Source: an uncultured Collinsella sp.
GTDB lineage: Bacteria; Actinomycetota; Coriobacteriia; Coriobacteriales; Coriobacteriaceae
NCBI GenBank assembly: GCA_900549355.1
Contig: UROA01000036.1
Coordinates: 1 to 14,163, forward strand
DNA length: 14,163 bases
Direction: 5' to 3'
Shown here: positions 1 through 7,080 of the stretch, one piece after another
Numbering within the stretch: the first letter of the stretch is position 1
How the letters are laid out: every line of letters begins with the position of its first letter
Notes under the pieces: model-generated
What the model was told of the DNA's origin: nothing
The model's database searches: none
What the model saw: the letters and a program-made list of their open reading frames with translations, nothing else
Made by a program: the position numbers and the translations under genes

Positions 1-22
1 GGCACTTCAACAACATTGTCGC

Positions 23-62
23 AGCCCCGACCCGCGGTCACGAGCGGGGGCTCCTGCCTTTT
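23..62 (+). terminator. Possible intrinsic terminator of a gene lying before the window
   Basis: AGCCCC (23-28) can pair with GGGGCT (47-52), with three further inner pairs (33-35 with 44-46), followed after a short spacer by TTTT at 59-62. The U-tract is short and not adjacent to the stem, so this is a weak candidate. No gene can be seen to its left inside the window. Confidence 0.35.
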
Positions 63-125
63 CAGTGCCCTCGGATTGGGTCATAGTGTCTGTCGTTGCC
101 AAGACATCGGCGTTGCCTTGGTCGC

Positions 126-187
126 AAGTAGTCATCGGGGACGTTCTTTAATGACTAGTCGTTTAAGAACGTCCCCAACGACTACTT
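126..187. repeat. REP-like inverted repeat (GGGGACGTTCTT family), copy 1
   Basis: Complete palindromic copy: AAGTAGTC (126-133) and GGGGACGTTCTT (137-148) on the left, AAGAACGTCCCC (165-176) and GACTACTT (180-187) on the right, with a 16-base centre containing GACTAGTC. The same modules recur at 2131-2180 and 3148-3239. The element could fold into a long hairpin in RNA or single-stranded DNA. I infer a dispersed REP/MITE-like family. No transposase is present in the window. Confidence 0.8.
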
Positions 188-192
188 TTGGG

Positions 193-208
193 CGCTTACC
201 GTTAAGCG
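193..208. repeat. Small hairpin upstream of ade
   Basis: CGCTTA (193-198) and TAAGCG (203-208) form a perfect 6-bp stem with a 4-base loop. No function is apparent. It lies in the untranslated stretch between the REP-like repeat and the ade leader hairpin. Confidence 0.4.
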
Positions 209-259
209 GAAGGGGTGTTATCGGCGGCCTTCTTTTGGGCATACAATGGCTATTGGCTT

Positions 260-295
260 GCTGCGGTGAAGGTCTGTCCGCTCCGCAGCTTTTTT
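260..295 (+). terminator. Terminator-like hairpin in the ade leader (possible attenuator)
   Basis: GCTGCGG (260-266) pairs perfectly with CCGCAGC (283-289), with a 16-base loop, followed immediately by six T (290-295). The T run ends nine bases before the AAAGGAG ribosome binding site of ade. CCTTC at 229-233 could pair with GAAGG at 268-272 in the loop, giving a possible competing fold. It may be an attenuator for ade or simply a terminator for upstream transcription. I could not match it to the purine riboswitch core. Confidence 0.55.
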
Positions 296-315
296 CTACG
301 GTTAAAGGAGTATGT

Positions 316-2136
316 ATGTCCGTTGAGGTCATGAGGTCTGTGATCGAGGCCGCCGAGGGCCGCGTTCCCGTCGACACGCTGTTTACCAATGCGCAGATCG
401 TCGACGTGTATGGCCAGCGTGTGGCGCCCGGTAGCGTTGCCGTCAAGGACGGTGTGATCGTCGGCGTGCTCTACGATGGTCGCGACGATGCCGCTGGCAC
501 CTATGAGGCAACTGAGGTCATCGACTGCCAGGGTCGCTATCTCGCTCCCGGTTTTATTGACGGGCATCTGCACATCGAGTCTTCGAACATCCGTCCCGCC
601 GAGTATGCTCGCATGGCCGCGACGCGCGGTACTACCACCGCCATTGCCGACAGCCACGAGATTGCTAATGTTGCCGGTCTCGACGGCTTGCGCTTTATGA
701 TCGAGGACGGCCGCCGCGCACCCATCTCCATCAAGTACATGATGCCTTCGTGCGTGCCCGCGCTGCCCGACGAGCAGGCCGGTGCCGTTATTTCGGCTGC
801 CGATATGCAGGCGTTTTTTGCCGAGCATCCGGGCGATGTCTTTGGTCTGGGCGAGATGATGAACCTGCCGGGCGTCTTTATGGCCGACCCCGAGACCTGT
901 GCTCGCATCGATGCGGCCAACCAGACGCCGTCCAAGCAGGTTGACGGCCATGCGCCGCTCGTTGCCGGTAAGGACCTCAATGCCTATGCCGCAGCGGGCA
1001 TTATCGCCGACCACGAGTCGACGATTCCCGAGGAGGCACTCGACAAGCTGTCCCGCGGCATGTATGTGATGCTGCGTGAGGGCACGTGCAGCCACGACCT
1101 GGCCAATTTGTCCCCGATGCTGCTGGAGAATCCTGCCCGCGCCCGCCGCTGCTGCTTTGCGACCGACGACCGCGCTCCATCCGATGCTCTTTCGACCGGC
1201 ATGATCGACAATGCCTGCCGCGTGGCTATCGAGGCCGGTATCGACCCCGTGGTCGCCATCTCTATGGCGTCCCTTTCCACGGCTGAGGCATTTGGCCTGG
1301 ACCACGGCTGCCGCGACCCGCACGAGCTCCGCGGCACAATCGCCCCGGGCAAGCGCGCCGACCTGCTGTTGCTCGATGACCTGACGTTTGCCAAGGCTCC
1401 GCATCGCGTATATGCCGCCGGTGCCCTGGTGGCGCAGGATGGCACCTTTGTGGGCGAGGTCGCACCCGAGACTGCCGAGGTCGCCTCTCTTGCCGATGAG
1501 CTGCGTGCTTCCGTTAAGCTACCGAAGCTTTCGCTTGACGTGTTCGATTATGCCTTTAAGCCGGGCGAGGCGGTTATCGATGTCATCCCGGGTATGGCTA
1601 TCACGGGTATGGCCCGCCCCGAGAGCGCCGAGGACTTGCGCCGCATTATGCTGATCGAGCGCCATGGCCGCGGCGTGTCGCTGCAGGCCGAGGGCGTCGA
1701 TGGCGACGGCCCCGCTGGCATGGGACTCGTCGGCAAGCATATCGGTCGCGGCTGGGTGCGCGGTTTCACCATCACCGGTGGTGCCATTGCCTCCACGATC
1801 GGCCACGACTCGCACAACGTGTGCGTGGTGGGCGACAATGCGGCGGATATGATGGCTGCTGTCGAGGCCGTGGGCCAGGGCGGCCACGTGCTGGTGCGCA
1901 ACGGCGAGGTCGTGGCTCGTATTCCTCTGGCGCTCGGCGGCCTGATGAGCGAAGGCACTGCCGAAGACGTCGCGGCGCAGCACGACGACTTTATGGTCAA
2001 GGCACGCGCTATGGGTATTGAGCTGCCGCTCGACCCCATCATGGGCATCATCTTCCTGCCCCTGCCGGTCATCCCGACGCTCCGCATCCGCCCCGAGGGC
2101 ATGTTCGACGTCACAACCTTCACCTACGCCGACTAG
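316..2136 (+). CDS. ade: Adenine deaminase
   Basis: A 606-residue metal-dependent amidohydrolase that converts adenine to hypoxanthine and ammonia in cytoplasmic purine salvage. Visible motifs, numbered from the start chosen here: metal-binding HLH in GFIDGHLHIESS (79-90), DSHE (112-115), GLGEMMNLPGV (177-187), VDGHAPLV (209-216), DHES (232-235) and FATDD (281-285), followed by the amidohydrolase tail GTIAPGKRADLLLLD and an adenine-deaminase C-terminal domain (about 430-600). The length fits the family. The frame is open upstream to position 16, but that part crosses the inverted repeat; ATG at 316 has AAAGGAG at 304-310 with a 5-base gap. The terminator-like hairpin just upstream suggests attenuation. 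The stop codon TAG lies in a repeat copy. Confidence 0.95.
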   Translation: MSVEVMRSVIEAAEGRVPVDTLFTNAQIVDVYGQRVAPGSVAVKDGVIVGVLYDGRDDAAGTYEATEVIDCQGRYLAPGFIDGHLHIESSNIRPAEYARMAATRGTTTAIADSHEIANVAGLDGLRFMIEDGRRAPISIKYMMPSCVPALPDEQAGAVISAADMQAFFAEHPGDVFGLGEMMNLPGVFMADPETCARIDAANQTPSKQVDGHAPLVAGKDLNAYAAAGIIADHESTIPEEALDKLSRGMYVMLREGTCSHDLANLSPMLLENPARARRCCFATDDRAPSDALSTGMIDNACRVAIEAGIDPVVAISMASLSTAEAFGLDHGCRDPHELRGTIAPGKRADLLLLDDLTFAKAPHRVYAAGALVAQDGTFVGEVAPETAEVASLADELRASVKLPKLSLDVFDYAFKPGEAVIDVIPGMAITGMARPESAEDLRRIMLIERHGRGVSLQAEGVDGDGPAGMGLVGKHIGRGWVRGFTITGGAIASTIGHDSHNVCVVGDNAADMMAAVEAVGQGGHVLVRNGEVVARIPLALGGLMSEGTAEDVAAQHDDFMVKARAMGIELPLDPIMGIIFLPLPVIPTLRIRPEGMFDVTTFTYAD

Positions 2137-2180
2137 TCATCGGGGACGTTCTTAAACGACTAGTCATCGGGGACACTCTT
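2131..2180. repeat. REP-like repeat, tandem half copies at the 3' end of ade
   Basis: Two direct copies of a 23-base unit, GACTAGTCATCGGGGAC followed by GTTCTT or ACTCTT, at 2131-2153 and 2158-2180 (21 of 23 bases identical). They match the left arm of copy 1 (126-187), without the complementary right arm. The ade stop codon TAG (2134-2136) is inside the first unit, so the repeat supplies the last sense codon and the stop. Confidence 0.75.
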
Positions 2181-2275
2181 TGGCGGGCTGCCTGACGCCG
2201 CGACCGTAGGACCTCTGGCATGTGTGAGCTATTTGCCAGGTCCTTGTAACGTTTACGCCCGCGGAGTCTTATTTG

Positions 2276-2340
2276 AGCTCCCTTTGGGTACGTTGGAATC
2301 GGATACGCGTTTGATTCCAACAAGCCCGAAGGGAGCTTTT
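2276..2340 (+). promoter_or_regulatory. Long leader hairpin enclosing the ribosome binding site of the HAD gene
   Basis: An outer 13-bp stem (2276-2288 with 2325-2337, one G-T wobble) and an inner perfect 9-bp stem GTTGGAATC/GATTCCAAC (2292-2300 with 2313-2321) form one extended hairpin with a 3x3 internal loop, followed by TTTT (2337-2340). The AAGGGAG ribosome binding site (2329-2335) is in the 3' arm. When folded, the hairpin would hide the binding site and could also act as a terminator. This could be a translational or transcriptional control element. The ligand or trigger is unknown. Confidence 0.6.
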
Positions 2341-2342
2341 CT

Positions 2343-3137
2343 ATGTTTAAACTGATTGCATCCGATATGGACGGCACACTGCTTGACGAAAACGGCCAGG
2401 TGCCTCCCGAGACCTACGAACTGATCCTGGCGCTACACGAGCATGGCGTGCATTTCGCCGCATCGTCAGGTCGTCGCTACGATCGCCTGTGCGAGTTCTT
2501 TGCGCCCGTTCGCGACAAGATGGACTTTGTCGCCGCTAACGGCGCCCAGGTCTACGCCGACGGTAAGATGGTAGACCGTGAGGTGTATTCCCACCTGGCG
2601 ATTCGAAGGCTCGCCCAGGCCGTCAGGACGTTTCCCAATCTGCATCTTGCGCTCTTTGACCGAACCAAGTCCTTCCTGCTCGATGACGAGTGCAAGTTCG
2701 TGCGTGAGGTCGATAAGGACCTTCCCAATGCCGAGCGCATTTGGGAGCTGCCCGATCCCAGCGTAAATATCATCAAGGCGAGTATCTTTTGCGATGACTG
2801 TGCCGTTATGGACAGTGCCTACGTACTGCAGCGCGAGCTTGGCCAGCTCTTTACCTTTGCGCCTTCTGGAAACGCATGGATCGATGCCATGCAGCCCGGT
2901 GTGTCGAAAGCCTCGGGAATCGAGCAGCTCATGGAGCACTATGGCGTCGAACGCGACGAGGTCATGGCGTTTGGCGACTCGATGAACGACTACGAGATCA
3001 TTCGCTTTGTCGGCACGGGCTGCGCGATGGAAAATGCGCGCCCCGCGCTCAAGGCGGTGGCCGATCGCGTGGTGGGTTGTAACCGTGACCACGCCGTCCA
3101 ACGTGAGCTCCGTCGCGTGCTGGAGAGTTTCTCCTAA
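2343..3137 (+). CDS. Cof-type HAD-superfamily hydrolase
   Basis: A 264-residue phosphatase of the Cof (IIB-cap) subfamily of the HAD superfamily; such enzymes dephosphorylate sugar phosphates, nucleotides or cofactors such as FMN. Motif I is DMDGTLL (8-14, nucleophile D8 and acid/base D10), motif II AASSGR (39-44), motif III Lys189 in GVSKASGIEQL and motif IV GDSMND (211-216). The cap domain falls between about residues 80 and 185. The start is ATG 2343, seven bases after AAGGGAG. That binding site is buried in the leader hairpin at 2276-2340. The gene stands alone, convergent with another HAD gene. The substrate cannot be read from the sequence. Confidence 0.9.
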   Translation: MFKLIASDMDGTLLDENGQVPPETYELILALHEHGVHFAASSGRRYDRLCEFFAPVRDKMDFVAANGAQVYADGKMVDREVYSHLAIRRLAQAVRTFPNLHLALFDRTKSFLLDDECKFVREVDKDLPNAERIWELPDPSVNIIKASIFCDDCAVMDSAYVLQRELGQLFTFAPSGNAWIDAMQPGVSKASGIEQLMEHYGVERDEVMAFGDSMNDYEIIRFVGTGCAMENARPALKAVADRVVGCNRDHAVQRELRRVLESFS

Positions 3138-3147
3138 TCCGGCAGAT

Positions 3148-3247
3148 GGGGACGTTCTTTTTCTGCCGGCAGTGGGGGACAGTCCTTGCAGCTTTTCGCG
3201 AAGAGTGTCCCCAACAGCCAGTCGTTTAAGAACGTCCCCAACGACTA
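3148..3247. repeat. Nested REP-like inverted repeats between convergent HAD genes
   Basis: Outer pair GGGGACGTTCTT (3148-3159) and AAGAACGTCCCC (3228-3239); inner, slightly diverged pair GGGGACAGTCCTT (3175-3187) and AAGAGTGTCCCC (3201-3212). GGCAG (3141-3145) and CTGCC (3163-3167) form a further small stem. The block fills the gap between two converging genes and may serve as a bidirectional terminator. The stop codon of the minus-strand HAD gene (3245-3247) lies in the terminal GACTAG of the block. Confidence 0.75.
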
Positions 3248-4087
3248 GGCGAGGGCGGCCATGATGGTGCGGGCGACGCCGTCATGGTCGTTGTCGTATT
3301 CGGTGATGGCGTCGGCGGCGTCGCGGTCCTCGGGCTCGGCGTTGATCATGGCCATGCCATGGCCCGCTGCCTGCAGCATGGGGATGTCGTTGATGTTGTC
3401 GCCGAAGGCCCAGGCGTCGGCGAGACGCTCGCCCAGATGCTCGCATAGCCACGTGAGGGCCGTTCCCTTGGTGGCACCCTCGCCCATGACCTCGATATTC
3501 ATGGCGTACGAACGCGTGACCTCAATGCCTCCGAGCGTGTCGAGCTCCGCCGCGATGGCGTCGCGATCAGCCGGGTCGTGCCAGTACATGGCGATGCGCT
3601 CGAGCGTCTCGACCTCGTCGATCTTGCTGTCGATATCCATGTCGATCGGTGTTCGTGTGCGCTTGAGCGAAGCCGCGATGTGGGGGTCGCCGCCGCAGAA
3701 TTCGTCCAGGCGCGTGTAGAGCGAGCGGGGGAGGAAGCACTGGCCGTCGGCGAAGATATCAAAGGTGACGTCATGGCCGGCGGCAATGCTATGGACGCGG
3801 TGGGCGATGGCGCGGTCGAGCGGTCGGCTCAAAATGCGCGTAGCACGTGAGGTATCGGTGGGCGTACCGTCGTCGAGCTGCCAGACGCTGGCGCCGTTGG
3901 CGCAGACCGCGTAGTGTACGGCGGGGTGGGCGAGGATGGGCTCAAAGATGCCCGACAGCGGGCGCCCCGTGCAAGGCACAAACTCAATACCGCGGCGCGC
4001 GAGCTCGTCGAGCATTGCCCAGGTGGCGTCGCTCATCTGCTTATCGCTCGTCAGCAGCGTTCCATCCATATCGGAAAACACAATCAT
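3245..4087 (-). CDS. Cof-type HAD-superfamily hydrolase (second, convergent)
   Basis: A 280-residue HAD phosphatase of the Cof subfamily, only distantly similar to the gene at 2343. Motif I DMDGTLL (6-12), motif II CTGR (39-42), motif III Lys207 in GEGATKGTAL and motif IV GDNIND (229-234) are all present, so it should be catalytically competent; the substrate is unknown. On the minus strand an AAAGGA ribosome binding site sits nine bases before the ATG at 4087. It lies downstream of gltA on the same strand but is separated from it by a strong terminator, so it probably has its own promoter or depends on read-through. The C-terminal stop TAG is contributed by the adjoining repeat. Confidence 0.9.
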   Translation of the reverse strand: MIVFSDMDGTLLTSDKQMSDATWAMLDELARRGIEFVPCTGRPLSGIFEPILAHPAVHYAVCANGASVWQLDDGTPTDTSRATRILSRPLDRAIAHRVHSIAAGHDVTFDIFADGQCFLPRSLYTRLDEFCGGDPHIAASLKRTRTPIDMDIDSKIDEVETLERIAMYWHDPADRDAIAAELDTLGGIEVTRSYAMNIEVMGEGATKGTALTWLCEHLGERLADAWAFGDNINDIPMLQAAGHGMAMINAEPEDRDAADAITEYDNDHDGVARTIMAALA

Positions 4088-4112
4088 TTGTTGCCATCCT
4101 TTCTACTGGCAT

Positions 4113-4150
4113 AAAAAGCGTGGCCGAGGGCGGTGATGCCCTGGCCACGC
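4113..4150 (-). terminator. Intrinsic terminator of gltA
   Basis: On the minus strand, GCGTGGCC (4150-4143) and GCCC (4141-4138) pair with GGGC (4131-4128) and GGCCACGC (4125-4118), with a small bulge, followed directly by TTTTT (plus-strand A run 4113-4117). It lies 25 bases after the citrate synthase stop codon and before the second HAD gene. Confidence 0.85.
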
Positions 4151-4174
4151 TCGGGTTCTATAACGGTCCGCGTT

Positions 4175-5593
4175 CTAGCGATCGGCGAGCGGCTTGTACT
4201 CCAGCGGCTCGATAACCGGGCGATACGCGGGACGGATGATGCGGTGCGCGCAGAAGAGCTCTTCCATGCGGTGCGCCGACCAGCCGGCCATGCGGGCGAC
4301 GGCGAACAGCGGCGTAAAGAGTGTCTCGGGCACGCCGAGCATCTTGTAGATAAAGCCCGTGTACAGGTCGATGTTGGCGCAGATGGGCTTGGTCATGCCG
4401 TGATCGCGCATCACCTGCGGTGCCAGGCGCTCGATGCGCTCGATGAGCGCGAACTCATCGCCCAGGTCCTTCTTGGCGGCAAGCGTGCGCGCGTAACGGC
4501 GGCACACCTCGGCGCGCGGGTCGCTCAGCGTGTAGACGGCGTGGCCCATACCGTAGATGAGGCCCGTGCCGTCGAAGGCCTGCTTGTCGAGAATCTTGCC
4601 CAGGTAGGCTGCGACCTCGTCCTCGTCCTCCCAATTGGAGACATGCGCGCGGATGTCCTCGTGCATGGACACGACCTTGGCGTTGGCGCCGCCGTGGCGC
4701 GGGCCCTTGAGCGAGCCGATAGCCGCGGCGTAGGCGGAATACGGGTCGGTGGCCGAGGAGGACAGCACGCGGCAGGCAAACGTGGAGTTGTTGCCGCCGC
4801 CGTGCTCGGCATGCAGCATGAGCATCACGTCGAGCAGCATCGCCTCATCGTGAGTGAACGCCATGCCGCCGCGTAGGACCTGCAGGATGGTTTCGGCGGT
4901 TGAGAGGCCGGGCGTGGGGTGCGGCACGTGCATCTCCGAGCCGTGGCGCTTGGCGACCGATGCCATGTGCGCAAAGGCGGCGATGCGAGGGAGACGGGCG
5001 AGCATGGAGATGGCGACGTCGATTTCGTGCTCGGGTGTAATGGCGTCGGGCTCGGCGTCGAAGGCGTAGAGCAGCAGCACGGCGCGCTGAAGCACATTCA
5101 TGATGCTAGACGACACCGTGGTCATGGGGAACTCGCGGACGTATTCGTCGCTCAGATGCCTAAAAGCACCCAGGCGTCCGCAAAAACCGTCGAGCTCCTC
5201 TTTGGTGGGCAGCGAGCCCGTGATGAGCAGGTAGGCGACCTCTTCGTAGCCATAGCGATCCTCGGCCTGGGCGTTGTTGACCAGGTCCTCGATGCTGTAG
5301 CCGCGCAGCGTAAGCTTGCCCTGGTCGGGCACGACCTTTCCGTCGACCTTGTTGTAGCCATGCACGTCCGAGATGCGGGTAAGGCCCGCGACCACGCCCG
5401 AGCCGTCGGCATTGCGCAGGCCGCGCTTGACGTTGTGCTCTACGAACAGGTCCTCGTCGTATGGGGCGGTCGGCAGGCCGTGGTAGAGGTTTTCGCTTTC
5501 GGGCGAAATCTGACGGCTCGCCTCGTAATCCAGAACCAGGCGGCTCAGGTGATCGTCGAAGCGGTAGTAGATTTTCTTGGCGTCGTAGGCCAT
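4175..5593 (-). CDS. gltA: Citrate synthase (citrate/2-methylcitrate synthase family)
   Basis: A 472-residue protein that condenses oxaloacetate and acetyl-CoA to citrate. Active-site blocks seen: LHAEHGGGNNSTF (260-272), GPRHGGAN (297-304, His300), GMGHAVYTLSDPRA (348-361, His351) and NIDLYTG (407-413, Asp409). GHAVY replaces the GHRVY of many bacterial enzymes; eukaryotic citrate synthases also carry GHAV, so I do not read this as inactivation. The N-terminal extension of about 60 residues gives a longer protein than the typical 370-430. The start ATG at 5593 has GAGGAG five bases upstream on the minus strand. The ACT-domain gene is 77 bases upstream on the same strand; the two may be co-transcribed. 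2-Methylcitrate synthase activity cannot be excluded. Confidence 0.93.
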   Translation of the reverse strand: MAYDAKKIYYRFDDHLSRLVLDYEASRQISPESENLYHGLPTAPYDEDLFVEHNVKRGLRNADGSGVVAGLTRISDVHGYNKVDGKVVPDQGKLTLRGYSIEDLVNNAQAEDRYGYEEVAYLLITGSLPTKEELDGFCGRLGAFRHLSDEYVREFPMTTVSSSIMNVLQRAVLLLYAFDAEPDAITPEHEIDVAISMLARLPRIAAFAHMASVAKRHGSEMHVPHPTPGLSTAETILQVLRGGMAFTHDEAMLLDVMLMLHAEHGGGNNSTFACRVLSSSATDPYSAYAAAIGSLKGPRHGGANAKVVSMHEDIRAHVSNWEDEDEVAAYLGKILDKQAFDGTGLIYGMGHAVYTLSDPRAEVCRRYARTLAAKKDLGDEFALIERIERLAPQVMRDHGMTKPICANIDLYTGFIYKMLGVPETLFTPLFAVARMAGWSAHRMEELFCAHRIIRPAYRPVIEPLEYKPLADR

Positions 5594-5670
5594 GCGCGCT
5601 CCTCTCCGGGCCGCATCGGGGTGACTTGCATGGGCATGCGCGCGTCAGACTATCCCCAGCGGCTTGCTCG

Positions 5671-5958
5671 CTACAGGCGGTACATAAAGTTGAAGACGTC
5701 CTCGCGCTGGATGGACACGTTGACGCCCGAAAGCTCGCCGGCCTCGGCCAGCGCCGTCTGCAGCTCGGCGAAGTCGAGCTTGGACTCGGCGGTGTCGGCC
5801 AGCATGGTCATGGTGAAGATGTCCTCGATAATGGACTGCGTAATGTCGCGGATGTCGACGTTGGCCTCGCCCAGAACACGGGTGACGCCGGCGACGATGC
5901 CGGGGCGGTTCTTGCCAAGGACGGTGATGACGATGCGGGAGGACGAGATCTCGGCCAT
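5671..5958 (-). CDS. ACT domain-containing protein (UPF0237 family)
   Basis: A 95-residue protein that is essentially a single ACT domain, the small fold that usually binds amino acids or other small ligands. The core GKNRPGIVAGVTRVLGE, then DIRDITQSIIEDIFTM and the C-terminal NVSIQREDVFNFMYRL match the UPF0237 pattern. The start ATG at 5958 has AAAGGG six bases upstream on the minus strand. In many Firmicutes and Actinobacteria this gene is followed by a UPF0210/DUF711 (PFL-like) gene; here citrate synthase follows instead. The ligand and role are unknown. Confidence 0.88.
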   Translation of the reverse strand: MAEISSSRIVITVLGKNRPGIVAGVTRVLGEANVDIRDITQSIIEDIFTMTMLADTAESKLDFAELQTALAEAGELSGVNVSIQREDVFNFMYRL

Positions 5959-5971
5959 GGGAAACCCTTTC

Positions 5972-6139
5972 GCGTGGTTGCGGCGCGCGCGGGGCGCTCC
6001 GCTACGGTACAGTGTTCATCATTGTACCTGTCTGGCGCAAAAAAGGCGCGCTCGCTGCGGCGTTACATGCCTGCAACATGAGCGTAAGGGGGAAGGCCGT
6101 ACGGGGAAGAGCCGTCTGGCGCGTGTCCGGCTCGTGTTG
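5972..6139. other. Intergenic region upstream of the ACT-domain gene
   Basis: I see no gene in this stretch. On the minus strand there is a TACAAT -10-like hexamer (plus-strand 6021-6026) without a convincing -35 partner, a candidate promoter for the ACT-gltA pair. The stretch ends at the left copy of the 64-bp direct repeat. Confidence 0.35.
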
Positions 6140-6203
6140 GGTTGATTTCCGATCTCAGCCGAACACATTGAGCGGACAGGCCGTTCCCGCAGTCAGCCGA
6201 ACG
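6140..6203 (+). repeat. Left 64-bp direct repeat bracketing the island (possible att site)
   Basis: Matches 13349-13412 at 62 of 64 bases; the differences are 6177 (C, with A in the right copy) and 6197 (C, with T in the right copy). Identity stops after CGAACG. The integrase remnant ends about 150 bases to its right, the usual place for an integrase relative to an attachment site. It contains CCG..CTCA and TGAGCGG, which can form a small hairpin. The alternative is two copies of a dispersed intergenic repeat. Confidence 0.8.
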
Positions 6204-6230
6204 CCTCCGACGGCTGATTCCGAACTGGAA

Positions 6231-6286
6231 GCGGAGGGCATCCCCGCCCTTCGGTAGGGGATACCGCTCCGCGGCGCATGCCGCGG
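6231..6286. repeat. Strong GC-rich inverted repeats between the left repeat and the integrase remnant
   Basis: Positions 6231-6245 pair with 6257-6272 (GCGGAG and GCATCCCC against GGGGATAC and GCTCCGC; one bulge and one mismatch) around an 11-base loop. CCGCGGC (6269-6275) and GCCGCGG (6280-6286) form a second, overlapping stem. No T run follows on either strand, so a normal terminator is unlikely. Recombination-site structure is possible but unproven. The rest of 6204-6354 holds no gene I can see. Confidence 0.55.
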
Positions 6287-6354
6287 GCGGCGCCCCTATC
6301 GGACCACCGTGACCTCAGTTGGGATGGGCCCAGCACTGCCGCGTACTCGGTGAG

Positions 6355-7080
6355 CTAGAGCCAACTGTTCGTCTTCACGTCGCGTATGGCGATATTTCGG
6401 TCGTCCGGCTCGGTGATGCCGTAGCCGAACGCCTGGAGCGTCTCGATGGACTCCTGGATCCTCTGTTGGAACATGGGACCCGGATCGACCCTCGGCCCGA
6501 GGTGCCCGCGCCAAAGGCACGGCGTGGCGCGCAGCATGTTATGGATTTTGGAGATGGGCTCGATGTCGGCGTAGACGTTGAGCGTCGCCATGGCGTCCTT
6601 GTGGCCGAGGATCGACTGCAGCGCCTTGATGTCGCCGCCGTGGCGGATCCACCGCGTCGCGAAGGTGTGGCGCAGGCCGTGGAACGTGATCAGCTCGTCG
6701 TTGGTGCCCATGAGGCCGTTGGTCTCCGAGAACGTCTTGAACGCCCTGCGGATATAGCTTGTCGTCGCGAAGGTCGCGCCCGGCTCCGACAGGATGTAGC
6801 AGTCCCCGATCTCGACCGCCCCGGTAAGGCCGCGCAAGCGCAGCTTTCCGCAGTCGATCTCGTGGGTCTCCTTCAGGAAGGGGAGTAGGCCGACCGGGTC
6901 GATGGGGATACCCCTGGCGTCATGGGTCTTGGTGTCCTTGATGAACGAACCCATTCCCTTCGCGTACGCCACCGAGTGTCTGATCGAGATCAGGCCCGTC
7001 TCGAAATCCACATCGCACCACCGAAGGCCGCAGACCTCGCCGATTCGCATCCCCGTGTGCAGGGCGAGTACGACCGCCCT
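6355..7080 (-). pseudogene. Tyrosine recombinase/integrase, C-terminal catalytic remnant
   Basis: The reading frame gives the catalytic domain of a phage-type tyrosine integrase: TGMRIGE with the first catalytic Arg, Lys in KDTKTH, HGLRHTF (H-x-x-R), LGHKD (His) and NVYAD (Tyr nucleophile). All catalytic positions are present. The arm-binding and core-binding N-terminal domains (normally about 150-170 residues) are missing. The frame begins immediately after the TAG of the Xre gene, in the same frame. The first ATG (7050) lies inside the catalytic domain just before the Arg and has no good ribosome binding site, so I treat it as a broken gene. A separate 231-residue catalytic fragment is the alternative. 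Confidence 0.8.

Noticed and set aside
200..310. Purine riboswitch upstream of ade
   Set aside because: The conserved core elements of the purine riboswitch are not recognisable; only a simple terminator-like hairpin is seen.
16..315. Upstream in-frame extension of adenine deaminase by 100 residues
   Set aside because: It crosses the inverted repeat and the terminator-like hairpin and has no family similarity; ATG 316 has a strong ribosome binding site and gives the usual length.
250..1404. Long open frame on the minus strand opposite ade (384 codons)
   Set aside because: It is antisense to a clearly recognised enzyme, with no recognisable domain, as expected from high-GC codon bias.
4919..6145. 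Open frame of 408 codons on the plus strand opposite gltA and the ACT gene
   Set aside because: It spans two real minus-strand genes and their intergenic gap and has no domain-like sequence.
6319..6888. Plus-strand open frame opposite the integrase remnant
   Set aside because: The opposite strand carries an unmistakable tyrosine recombinase catalytic domain.
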